The notes below the pieces were generated by a model. The model was not told the DNA's origin, made no database searches, and saw only the letters and a list, made by a program, of their open reading frames with translations. A DNA stretch of 50,286 nucleotides from an uncultured Lachnospiraceae bacterium (GTDB lineage Bacteria > Bacillota > Clostridia > Lachnospirales > Lachnospiraceae): contig CABSCP010000035.1 in assembly GCA_902476265.1 (NCBI GenBank), forward strand, positions 1 through 50,286, read 5' to 3'. The position numbers were made by a program, and so were the translations under genes. Positions 1 through 6,894 of this stretch are shown here, piece by piece. Positions within the stretch are counted from its first letter, which is position 1. Each line of letters starts with the position of its first letter.

Positions 1-147
1 CAAAAGAAAGACTGATAAACAGTGGCTTTTATGATTTAGCCACAGCCTATCAGTCTGTGCACGTCAACTGTTGAAACCGCCGTGTACCGAACGGTACGCA
101 CGGTGGTGTGAGAGGACGGCGGCTAATCACCGCCTCCTACTCGATTA
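1..147 (+). mobile_element. Group II intron, 3' end only (end of domain IV, domains V and VI)
   Basis: The sequence folds as the catalytic end of a bacterial group II intron. Domain V spans about 75-108: a 9-bp lower helix (76-84 with 99-107), a two-base CG bulge at 97-98, an upper TACC/GGTA helix and a four-base loop GAAC. Domain VI follows (112-142), with GGCGG/CCGCC pairing and a likely bulged branch-point adenosine at 139. Bases 10-55 form another hairpin (GACTGATA with TATCAGTC), probably the end of domain IV. The exact 3' splice boundary is uncertain, about 145-148, only a few bases beyond the stop codon of the convergent permease gene. The reverse transcriptase/maturase and the 5' domains lie outside the window. 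Intron class cannot be assigned. Confidence 0.8.
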
Positions 148-148
148 T

Positions 149-898
149 TTACGGCCGCCTGCGCCGTTCTTTTTTTACGGGGCGCATTGACCTTGGAATC
201 ATCAAAATACCGAAGGCCAGCATCATGGAAATACTCAGTGCGCACAGCGCTGTATTCCAGGATACCCCCGGATCGTAGCTCCGATAACGGATCAGGCCCA
301 GCGCCGCCGAAACCGGATACAGGGAACCGATAACACCGCTGCCGGTAAACATGCTCAGAAAGCCATAAACAAGAGATAAAATGACCCCGGCCAAAAAAGC
401 GTTTTGCACCCGGCTTGTCAGAACAATAACCGGCAGCACAGAGATATAGAGAAACAGGGCGAGAAAGAGAAACTGCAGGGCTGTCCGGAAGGCGGCCGGC
501 AGAGAAAAACCGGAATACCCCATTGCAAAGTTGGCAATCACCGTAAAGAGATAACAGACCAGCCCCAATAACAGGGAAAGGAAAGCGGATACGATCAGCT
601 TGCCTGTCACAAGCTTTTGATAAGAAACCGGTATGGTCACAATGTTTTTTAAAGTATCGTCAGCGCTTTCACGCGCGATGATATAACCGGTAAGAAGCGT
701 AATGCACATCGGAAATATGAGCGTTACAAAATTTTTTATGACCTGTTCCTGCAAGACCTGGAAATCCCACACCAGACCATCCTCTGCCAGAGAGGTGAAT
801 AAGGTCATAAGCACGGTAAGCAGCATGAGGGCTGCGCCGATCCAGAGGATAAAATACCGTTTCAGTTTTAAGAATTCCGTTTTTACAATTTCAGTCAT
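149..898 (-). CDS. Lantibiotic-immunity-type ABC transporter permease (second permease)
   Basis: This 249-residue integral membrane protein has about six hydrophobic segments (near 15-35, 54-73, 100-125, 140-165, 170-190 and 225-243) and no ATPase motifs. After the second segment lies ARESADDTLKNIVTIP, whose counterpart in the neighbouring permease is MERDNDTFKNLRTIP. This pattern is typical of the paired LanE/LanG (BcrB-like) permeases that remove antimicrobial peptides from the membrane. The ATG at 898 has a GGGGAG ribosome site. A longer reading from a TTG at 937 is unlikely because it overlaps the upstream gene. It is the last gene of a three-gene minus-strand operon, one base after the previous stop. 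A group II intron lies right behind its stop codon, so its terminator may have been separated from it. Confidence 0.85.
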   Translation of the reverse strand: MTEIVKTEFLKLKRYFILWIGAALMLLTVLMTLFTSLAEDGLVWDFQVLQEQVIKNFVTLIFPMCITLLTGYIIARESADDTLKNIVTIPVSYQKLVTGKLIVSAFLSLLLGLVCYLFTVIANFAMGYSGFSLPAAFRTALQFLFLALFLYISVLPVIVLTSRVQNAFLAGVILSLVYGFLSMFTGSGVIGSLYPVSAALGLIRYRSYDPGVSWNTALCALSISMMLAFGILMIPRSMRPVKKERRRRP

Positions 899-899
899 T

Positions 900-1703
900 T
901 TAATCTCCCCTTTTCTGATAATAATAAATTGCCCCAAACACGGATACCGTTCCGATTGCGCCCAGTGTCAGGAGCAGCTGAGGCGTGGATGGGATGAGAC
1001 CGTTCTCGATAAACATCTGCAGATCTTTGGCGTCATTCGCAATGACATGGGCGGCTGTCTGAGCGGCCCCCCAGAGCATAAGGCTGGGCGTGGGCATAAG
1101 GAAAACCAGAGCCTTTGGCATCCAGGGCATGGCAAAGGTAAAAAGCAAATTAAACATGCTGTAGAATACGCACAGCAAAATGGAAAAGAGAAAGGATTTG
1201 TTAAAAAACACAATCAGCAAAACAAGCGGCAGCGCTCCCAGGAAGATCAGAATCCCTTCTGCCGCCGAAAATCCCAGCTTGTAAAAGATGCCCGTCACTT
1301 CAAAGAAAAAGCTGCCGCACAACAGGGAGGCTGCTGTGGAGGAAAGGCAGAACAATACGCTGAACAAAAGGAGCACAATACATTTGGAGATGACTGTCTG
1401 GGCGCTGGTGACCGGAATGGTCCGCAGATTTTTGAAGGTATCATTATCCCGTTCCATAAAAAATAAAATGGCGGCGAGAATTCCAAGAATACAGGGCAAA
1501 AGCATCAGCATGCCAAAACCGATCACAGACTGCCAGAGCGCATCGAAAGCGGCGGCGGAGGTTTCGTATTTTCCCAGCGCAGCATTATAATAGTAGACAA
1601 TAACGGTAAGCGGAATGGGAAACAGAAAGGATGCGGCGATGACCAGCCAGACAAACCGTTTTCTTTTCAATTTTTGAAATTCGCATAAAATCAGCTTAAG
1701 CAA
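900..1703 (-). CDS. Lantibiotic-immunity-type ABC transporter permease (first permease)
   Basis: This 267-residue membrane protein is the first of two permeases in an ATPase-permease-permease operon. It starts with a short basic amphipathic stretch, then about six membrane segments, and carries the same DNDTFKNLRTIP loop as its partner. The most likely start is the TTG at 1703: a GGAGG lies 8 bases upstream and the start overlaps the end of the ATPase gene, which suggests translational coupling. A longer frame to 1793 has no ribosome site and runs well into the ATPase gene. By family (NisE/SpaE, CprB-like), it should form a heteromeric channel with the downstream permease. The peptide substrate cannot be read from the sequence. 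Confidence 0.85.
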   Translation of the reverse strand: MLKLILCEFQKLKRKRFVWLVIAASFLFPIPLTVIVYYYNAALGKYETSAAAFDALWQSVIGFGMLMLLPCILGILAAILFFMERDNDTFKNLRTIPVTSAQTVISKCIVLLLFSVLFCLSSTAASLLCGSFFFEVTGIFYKLGFSAAEGILIFLGALPLVLLIVFFNKSFLFSILLCVFYSMFNLLFTFAMPWMPKALVFLMPTPSLMLWGAAQTAAHVIANDAKDLQMFIENGLIPSTPQLLLTLGAIGTVSVFGAIYYYQKRGD

Positions 1704-2619
1704 TTCCCTCACCTCCCGTGATCTGTTTAAAATAGTCTTCCAGCGTGTTTTCACAAAGATGCGCCTGTTCGACTTCGATCCCGGCTTCCACAAAGGCGCG
1801 GTTTATTTTCGCTGCAGGGAAAGAGAGATCATAAAGATAGAGATGATGCTGCCTGTCACACCGGAAATTGGTACTCTGAAACCGGCTGCTGATAATTTGA
1901 GATGCCAGTTTCAAATCGGATACAACAAAATGGATGAACTTCGCATTTTTTTGCTCCAGTTCCTGTATACTTTCTTCTTCCAGCAATTTCCCCTTGTCAA
2001 GGATGCCGATATCATCTGCCAGGAGAGAGATCTCGGAAAGAATATGACTGGAAATGAGGATGGTTTTCCCGTTGTCTTCACATAATGCCCGGAGGAAGGA
2101 ACGGACTTCTGCAATGCCGATGGGGTCCAGACCGTTGGTGGGTTCGTCCAGAATCAACAGCTTTGGGTCGTGCATGACCGCCAGGGCAATGGCAAGCCGC
2201 TGCTTCATGCCGAGGGAATACTGGGAAAACAGTTTTTTGTCTTTATAAGGGAGATTGACCAGTTCCAGCGCATTTTTGATGCATTTCGGGTCTTTCAGGC
2301 CGCGCAGCGTGGCAAATATTTTTAAATTCTCCGTTGCGGTCAGATTCGGATAAAAACCCGGTGACTCAATCAGATTTCCGATATGGGGTAAAAAAGCTTT
2401 TTCGTTGCCGGAGAGCGGTTTGCCGAAAATTTTTATTTCACCAAAAGTCGGTGAGGTCAATCCCAGAAGCATTTTCATGATTGTTGTTTTTCCGGCGCCG
2501 TTACGTCCGAGCAGACCGTAGATGCGTCCCTTCTTTACGTGAATATCCAGGTTGGAAACACAGACCTGGTTTCCGTATTGCTTGGTCAGATTGTGGGTTT
2601 CAATGATAAAATCGCTCAT
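1696..2619 (-). CDS. ABC transporter ATP-binding protein, lantibiotic immunity / BcrA type
   Basis: This 307-residue ATPase energises the two permeases encoded after it. The Walker A motif GRNGAGKTT lies near residue 38, the signature YSLGMKQR near 135 and Walker B LLILDEPTNGLDP near 155, followed by SSHILSE. The last 90 residues are the variable C-terminal region usual in BcrA/NisF-type proteins. The ATG at 2619 has an AAGGAGGT site 9 bases upstream. The gene is the first of its operon and diverges from the response regulator at 2771. Its promoter has a TGnTACGAT extended -10 but no recognisable -35. The -35 region is covered by the CTTGAG repeats, so expression probably depends on the adjacent response regulator. 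Confidence 0.93.
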   Translation of the reverse strand: MSDFIIETHNLTKQYGNQVCVSNLDIHVKKGRIYGLLGRNGAGKTTIMKMLLGLTSPTFGEIKIFGKPLSGNEKAFLPHIGNLIESPGFYPNLTATENLKIFATLRGLKDPKCIKNALELVNLPYKDKKLFSQYSLGMKQRLAIALAVMHDPKLLILDEPTNGLDPIGIAEVRSFLRALCEDNGKTILISSHILSEISLLADDIGILDKGKLLEEESIQELEQKNAKFIHFVVSDLKLASQIISSRFQSTNFRCDRQHHLYLYDLSFPAAKINRAFVEAGIEVEQAHLCENTLEDYFKQITGGEGIA

Positions 2620-2648
2620 TTTGCAGAACCTCCTTTTCTTTTACCAAT

Positions 2649-2657
2649 ATCGTAACA
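2649..2657 (-). promoter_or_regulatory. Extended -10 element of the ABC exporter operon
   Basis: On the minus strand TGT precedes TACGAT, an extended -10. No -35 match is found 17 bases upstream; that place (about 2672-2677) falls inside the CTTGAG repeat array. This layout is typical of activator-dependent promoters. Confidence 0.5.
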
Positions 2658-2664
2658 CGCCATG

Positions 2665-2703
2665 CTTGAGGGGAACTTGAGGCAACCTTGAGTTTTTCTT
2701 GAG
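2665..2703. promoter_or_regulatory. Four CTTGAG direct repeats, 11-base period (probable response-regulator site)
   Basis: CTTGAG occurs at 2665, 2676, 2687 and 2698, exactly 11 bases apart, so all four copies sit on one face of the helix. Direct repeats of about one helical turn are the usual binding pattern of OmpR-family regulators, and one is encoded directly to the right. The array overlaps the -35 position of the divergent ABC operon. Confidence 0.7.
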
Positions 2704-2741
2704 ATTGAAAGGAAGAAATGGGAAAGGGAAAGAAGGTGCGT

Positions 2742-2747
2742 TATAAT
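2742..2747 (+). promoter_or_regulatory. -10 box of the response regulator / sensor kinase operon
   Basis: A perfect TATAAT lies 23 bases before the start codon. No good -35 is seen 17 bases upstream. The repeat array ends about 39 bases before it, so autoregulation is possible. Confidence 0.45.
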
Positions 2748-2770
2748 GAAAAGAGAAAAGGAGAGGCCAT

Positions 2771-3466
2771 ATGACAAATAAAACGATTCTCATTGCAGAC
2801 GATGAGGCCGGACTGCGGGAAATGCTGCGGTCAATTTTTGAACGGGCCGGCTATACGGAAATTTTGACCGCCGCTTCCGGCAGAGAAGCGCTTGGTATGT
2901 GGAAAGATAAAAAGCCCGACATGATCATACTGGATGTGATGATGCCGGGAATGGACGGCTTTTCTGTGTTAAAAGAAATACGGAAAGAAAGCCGTGTGCC
3001 GATTTTGATGCTCACCGCCCGGGGAGAGGCGGAGGACAGGATTGAAGGATTGGAAAAGGGAGCGGACGACTATCTGGCGAAACCGTTTTTTCCCAAAGAA
3101 CTGCTGCTTCGGGTGCAGGCGATTTTAAACCGCGCCTGTCCGGAAAAAGAACGCCGGGTATTTTTGGAGGATGCTGTGGTCGATCTTGACTGTGCCCAGG
3201 CACGGCGCGGGGAGGATGTTTTTTCCCTTACGGCAAAAGAACTGGCCCTTTTTGAAAAACTTTATGAAAATGAGGGACGGATTGTGACGACGGGGATTTT
3301 ATGTGAAACCCTGTGCGGGGAAATCTGGCAGGGGTATGAAAACACGTTAGTCACCCATATCCGCCATTTGCGGGAAAAAATCGAGAAAAATCCCTCCAGG
3401 CCCGTTTCACTGGTTACGGTAAAGGGACTGGGTTATCGGCTCTATATAAAAGGGGGAAGAAAATGA
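2771..3466 (+). CDS. Response regulator, OmpR/PhoB family, next to peptide exporter
   Basis: This 231-residue two-domain DNA-binding regulator has an N-terminal receiver domain (about 4-118) with acidic residues ADDE near 10-13, phosphoacceptor Asp55 in ILDVMMPGMDG, and the conserved Lys in DDYLAKPF. The C-terminal winged-helix domain (about 130-228) ends with RHLREKIEKNP and TVKGLGYRL, which are OmpR-family hallmarks. The ATG at 2771 has AAGGAGAGG upstream. The stop overlaps the start of the kinase gene by four bases (ATGA), so the pair is coupled. It most likely binds the CTTGAG repeats upstream and activates the divergent ABC operon, as CprR or NisR does for its transporter. That role is inferred from position. 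Confidence 0.92.
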   Translation: MTNKTILIADDEAGLREMLRSIFERAGYTEILTAASGREALGMWKDKKPDMIILDVMMPGMDGFSVLKEIRKESRVPILMLTARGEAEDRIEGLEKGADDYLAKPFFPKELLLRVQAILNRACPEKERRVFLEDAVVDLDCAQARRGEDVFSLTAKELALFEKLYENEGRIVTTGILCETLCGEIWQGYENTLVTHIRHLREKIEKNPSRPVSLVTVKGLGYRLYIKGGRK

Positions 3467-4824
3467 AACAGTTTCAGCTCTTTTGCAGGCGGTATATCTA
3501 TTCCTGGGCGGGAATTCTGGCTTTTTTTTGTATCGCCAATCTTGTTTTGGTGGCAGGAGGCGCTTTTTTTCTTTACAGGAGCCCGGCAGCCGGAATGAAA
3601 TTCCCGGTCGAGGAGTTCTCTGAGCTGCTTGACCGGGAAAACGGCAAGATTGCCCTGCAGCAGCAGGGATATAAAATGCTGCAGGATGCGGATGCCTGGT
3701 CCATGCTTTTGGATGATAAAGGAAATGTGATCTGGGAAGAACGGCTGCCGGAAGCGCTTGAGCGGTCTTATACGGCAGCCGATATCGCGCTGTTCAGCCG
3801 GTGGTATCTGGAGGGATATGCGGTAAATATCTGGAAGCGGGCAGATGGACTTCTGGTCATCGGATTCCCGCCGGGAGAAGTGGTCCAGGTTTATGCCTCC
3901 CTTCCGATAGGGTATATCCGAATGAGCCTGGTCACGATAGCAGGGGCCCTCCTCCTGAATCTATGCCTCATCCTATTTTTACTTGTGAGAAATGCCCGCC
4001 GCATGAAAAAGGTCATGGAACCCATCCTGCAGGGGATTCATGCCCTTTCCGCGGGCCGGCCTTTTTGCCTGGACGAAAGCGGAGAACTGGCGGAAATCAA
4101 CGTCAGGTTAAATCATGCCGGCCGATGCCTGATGAAAAAAGATCATACCCGGGCGGTATGGATACGGGGAATATCCCACGACGTGCGCACCCCGCTGTCC
4201 ATGATTTTGGGATATGCCAGCGAAATGAAGGAGAATGCTGCGCTGCCGGAAACGGTACGGAAACAGGCGGATATTATCTGCCGCCAGAGTGAACGGCTGC
4301 GGGATCTGATCGAAAATCTGAATTTGACCACAAAGCTGGAATATTCCATGCAGACGATTCAAAAAAAGCCGGTTGATCCGGTGGAAATTGTCAGACAGGT
4401 GGTGAGCGGATTTTTAAATGAAGGGCTGCCGGAAGGCTTTGAACTGACCGTTCAGGAAAGCCAGGGGGAACCCCTGCTTCTGAACTGCGACAGCTTTTTG
4501 ATCCGGCGGATGCTCATGAATCTGATTCAAAACTGCATCGTTCATAATTCTTTGGGATGCAGCATAACCGTTTCCGTAAAAAAGGTGGACGCTGCCGTTA
4601 TGTTCTGTATTTCGGATGATGGCTGCGGCATGGACAGGGCGCTTTTGACTTTGCTCAATAAGGGCTGTAATGCGCCGGACATGTTTGATCAAAAAGAAAA
4701 TACGGAACATGGGCTGGGCTTGAAGATCGTGCGGCAGATCGTTAAGGCCCACGGCGGAACCGTCCGCTTTTGGCCGGCGGAACCAAAGGGACTGTGCGTC
4801 CAGGTCTTTCTGCCGGCAGAATAG
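3463..4824 (+). CDS. Sensor histidine kinase, lantibiotic-sensor (CprK/NisK) type
   Basis: This 453-residue membrane kinase has one membrane segment near 15-40, an extracellular domain of about 110 residues, and a second segment near 152-175. The dimerisation domain follows with ISHDVRTPLS (phosphoacceptor His239). The ATP-binding domain shows the N box NLIQNCIVHN, G1 DDGCGMD and G2 HGLGLKIV. An extracellular domain of this size, an HD-x-RTPL motif and a divergent ATPase/permease/permease operon fit kinases that sense lantibiotics, such as C. difficile CprK. It is not the short-loop BceS type. The start overlaps the regulator gene by four bases. The real ligand is unknown. Confidence 0.9.
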   Translation: MKQFQLFCRRYIYSWAGILAFFCIANLVLVAGGAFFLYRSPAAGMKFPVEEFSELLDRENGKIALQQQGYKMLQDADAWSMLLDDKGNVIWEERLPEALERSYTAADIALFSRWYLEGYAVNIWKRADGLLVIGFPPGEVVQVYASLPIGYIRMSLVTIAGALLLNLCLILFLLVRNARRMKKVMEPILQGIHALSAGRPFCLDESGELAEINVRLNHAGRCLMKKDHTRAVWIRGISHDVRTPLSMILGYASEMKENAALPETVRKQADIICRQSERLRDLIENLNLTTKLEYSMQTIQKKPVDPVEIVRQVVSGFLNEGLPEGFELTVQESQGEPLLLNCDSFLIRRMLMNLIQNCIVHNSLGCSITVSVKKVDAAVMFCISDDGCGMDRALLTLLNKGCNAPDMFDQKENTEHGLGLKIVRQIVKAHGGTVRFWPAEPKGLCVQVFLPAE

Positions 4825-4850
4825 CGTTCTGCCTGTTTGCGGGAAGCATC

Positions 4851-4879
4851 TTGTATCCGGACAGAGGATTTGGTATACT
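4851..4879 (+). promoter_or_regulatory. Promoter for the YbaK-type gene
   Basis: TTGTAT at 4851-4856 and TATACT at 4874-4879 are 17 bases apart, with TGG just before the -10 (extended -10). It lies directly after the kinase stop codon and 26 bases before the next start. Confidence 0.65.
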
Positions 4880-4904
4880 GTCTGTGGAAAGGGATGAAAG
4901 AAAA

Positions 4905-5387
4905 ATGGCCAGAAACAAGGAGATAAAAACCAATGCGATGCGCATTTTGGACCGCATGAAAATTTCCTATGTACATCATACTTATGAGTGTGACGAGTTT
5001 ATTGACGGGATGCAGATTGTGGAACAGTTAAAGCTGGATCCACAAACGGTTTATAAAACGCTGGTGACGGAAGGCGCCGCCAAAGAATATTTTGTATTTG
5101 TCATTCCGGTGGCTGCGGAGCTGGATTTGAAAAAGGCGGCGAAGGCCGTGGGACAGAAAGCGCTGTCCATGATCCATGTAAAGGAAATCAATCAGATCAC
5201 CGGTTATATCCGGGGCGGGTGCACCGCGGTGGGAATGAAGAAGCAGTATGTCACAGTGATAGATGACACCGCGCAAAGGCTGCCTTTGATGGTGGTCAGC
5301 GGCGGGCGCATCGGTTCCCAGATCGAATTACGGCCGGAAGATCTGGCCAGGGCAGCCAATGCCCGGTTTGCAGCGGTGACTTTTTAG
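4905..5387 (+). CDS. ybaK: YbaK/EbsC-type aminoacyl-tRNA deacylase (Cys-tRNA(Pro) deacylase)
   Basis: This 160-residue cytoplasmic protein of the YbaK/ProX editing-domain family hydrolyses mischarged tRNA, classically Cys-tRNA(Pro). Visible family features are KTNAMRILD at the start, a YKTLV stretch near residue 50, KKAAKAVGQK near 85, and GYIRGGCTAVGMKK near 105-118, where the conserved glycine-rich loop and substrate-pocket lysines fall. The start is the ATG at 4905, placed just after a good promoter. A longer frame from 4770 would overlap the kinase gene and has no support. It is probably cotranscribed with the small membrane protein and mtnA that follow. Confidence 0.88.
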   Translation: MARNKEIKTNAMRILDRMKISYVHHTYECDEFIDGMQIVEQLKLDPQTVYKTLVTEGAAKEYFVFVIPVAAELDLKKAAKAVGQKALSMIHVKEINQITGYIRGGCTAVGMKKQYVTVIDDTAQRLPLMVVSGGRIGSQIELRPEDLARAANARFAAVTF

Positions 5388-5411
5388 GGAGCTGCCGGGA
5401 AAGGAGATCAT

Positions 5412-5591
5412 GTGGACAAGCAGGAAAAAGGGTTAAAAAAGCAGCAGAAGCTGAAAGAAAAAGAGAGAATCCGGCATCATAAGAAGATAGAAAGAGGGCT
5501 GGACCTGTGCCTGATCGCGGCCTGTTTTCTGGCATTTCTGACGGCTGCCCTGATGCGGGCCTTTGAAGAAATGCGAAACAGAAACAAATGA
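5412..5591 (+). CDS. Small single-pass membrane protein, 59 residues, unknown function
   Basis: A GTG at 5412 preceded by AAGGAG at 5401-5406 opens a 59-codon frame ending at TGA 5589-5591. The first 30 residues are strongly basic and rich in Lys and Gln (KKQQKLKEKERIRHHKK). A hydrophobic segment of about 20 residues (31-50) follows, then a short charged tail. This predicts one membrane helix with a cytoplasmic basic N-terminus. It fits in the gap between ybaK and mtnA in the same direction, 24 bases after ybaK. An ATG two bases upstream in another frame gives only eight codons. No family is recognised. The ribosome site and composition make it likely to be real. Confidence 0.6.
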   Translation: MDKQEKGLKKQQKLKEKERIRHHKKIERGLDLCLIAACFLAFLTAALMRAFEEMRNRNK

Positions 5592-5645
5592 CGGGAAAAT
5601 GCAGACAGCAGAAAGGAAATGCAGGAGATCCTGCAGGGAAAAACC

Positions 5646-6749
5646 ATGAACGGATCAAAAAACATAATGGATTATGAAACGGTAGCGTTGGATGAAGTGA
5701 AAAAAGAGGTTGTCATTATCGACCAGACAAAGCTGCCCGGAAAAACAGAGATCATTTCTTTAAAGACAGCCCAGGAGATCTGGGACGCCATTTATCTTTT
5801 GAAGGTGCGCGGCGCTCCGGCCATCGGCGTGGCGGCGGCATTTGGAATTTATGTGCTGGCAGAGGCGATCGATACCCGGGACTATGACTTGTTTTTAGCG
5901 GAATTTCAAAAACAGAAGGAATATCTGGATTCCGCCCGTCCCACGGCGGTGAATCTTTCCTGGGCGTTAAAGCGTATGGAAAGCATTGTGACAGAGAATC
6001 AGGATAAGAGTGTATCGGAAATCAAAGAACTTTTAAAGAAAGAATCCATAGCGATCAAGGAAGAGGATATTTGGGTTTGCAAAACCATCGGGGAATACGG
6101 ACTGACCCTAGTAAAGCCCGGCGACGGTATCCTGACCCACTGTAATGCCGGACAGCTGGCCACCAGCAAATACGGCACAGCCACGGCGCCCATTTATTTA
6201 GGACAGGAGCGGGGGTATCATTTCCGGGTATTCGCGGATGAAACCAGGCCGTTATTGCAGGGGGCCAGGCTGACCTCCTATGAGCTGCATTCCGCCGGCG
6301 TGGACGTGACCTTAATTTGTGACAATATGTCCGCCACCGTCATGAAAAACGGCTGGGTGAACGCTGTTTTTGTGGGCTGCGACAGGGTTGCCGCAAACGG
6401 GGACACCGCCAATAAGATCGGCACCTCCGTGGTGGCGACGGTGGCGAAGCGCTATCAGGTCCCGGTTTACATTTGCGCGCCTACCTCCACCATCGATCTG
6501 CAGACGAAGACCGGAGCGGATATCCATATCGAGCAGCGCCCGGCCGAAGAAGTGACCGAAATGTGGTATCAGGAACGGATGGCCCCGGAAGGAGTCAAGG
6601 TTTTCAACCCCGCATTTGATGTGACCGATCACGACCTCATTGCCGGAATCGTGACAGAGTACGGCATCGCCCGGGCCCCTTATACGGAGTCCTTAAAAGA
6701 GATATTCAAAAAGAAGGAAGAAAGCCGGAAAAAAAAGAAGGCTGACTGA
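5646..6749 (+). CDS. mtnA: S-methyl-5-thioribose-1-phosphate isomerase
   Basis: This cytoplasmic enzyme of about 367 residues converts 5-methylthioribose-1-phosphate to the ribulose form in methionine salvage. Relatives also act on 5-deoxyribose-1-phosphate in clostridia. Family motifs are LLKVRGAPAIGVAAA near 45-60, LTHCNAGQLAT (catalytic Cys) near 165, and VGCDRVAANGDTANKIGT (catalytic Asp) near 245. The start is uncertain: ATG 5646 has AGGGA six bases upstream and is preferred, while ATG 5619 has AAAGGA too close. No other methionine salvage gene is nearby, so the pathway may be only partly encoded here or serve 5-deoxysugar disposal. A terminator follows. Confidence 0.93.
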   Translation: MNGSKNIMDYETVALDEVKKEVVIIDQTKLPGKTEIISLKTAQEIWDAIYLLKVRGAPAIGVAAAFGIYVLAEAIDTRDYDLFLAEFQKQKEYLDSARPTAVNLSWALKRMESIVTENQDKSVSEIKELLKKESIAIKEEDIWVCKTIGEYGLTLVKPGDGILTHCNAGQLATSKYGTATAPIYLGQERGYHFRVFADETRPLLQGARLTSYELHSAGVDVTLICDNMSATVMKNGWVNAVFVGCDRVAANGDTANKIGTSVVATVAKRYQVPVYICAPTSTIDLQTKTGADIHIEQRPAEEVTEMWYQERMAPEGVKVFNPAFDVTDHDLIAGIVTEYGIARAPYTESLKEIFKKKEESRKKKKAD

Positions 6750-6771
6750 CAAAATTGACCTGCCTGTATTT

Positions 6772-6802
6772 CCCTGTGTTCTTTGAGACACAGGGTTTTT
6801 TT
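6772..6802 (+). terminator. Rho-independent terminator after mtnA
   Basis: CCCTGTGT (6772-6779) pairs perfectly with ACACAGGG (6788-6795), followed by seven T residues. Confidence 0.85.
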
Positions 6803-6865
6803 AGGTACAAAAAATCTCCCCCCCAAAATAAAAAAAATGGAGTATTCTTACGAAATACGTTTTTC

Positions 6866-6871
6866 TATAAT
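6866..6871 (+). promoter_or_regulatory. -10 box of the sulfatase-linked importer operon
   Basis: A perfect TATAAT lies 24 bases before the permease start. The -35 place (about 6843-6848, TATTCT) is weak. Just upstream GTATT and AATAC form a small inverted repeat (6842-6858). Activation by the YesN-type regulator of this locus is plausible but not shown. Confidence 0.45.
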
Positions 6872-6894
6872 AAGATTAACAAAAGGGGAAGGGA

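Noticed and set aside
702..1466. 254-codon plus-strand frame over the permease genes
   Set aside because: Gln/Lys-rich composition mirrors the hydrophobic permeases on the other strand; no ribosome site.
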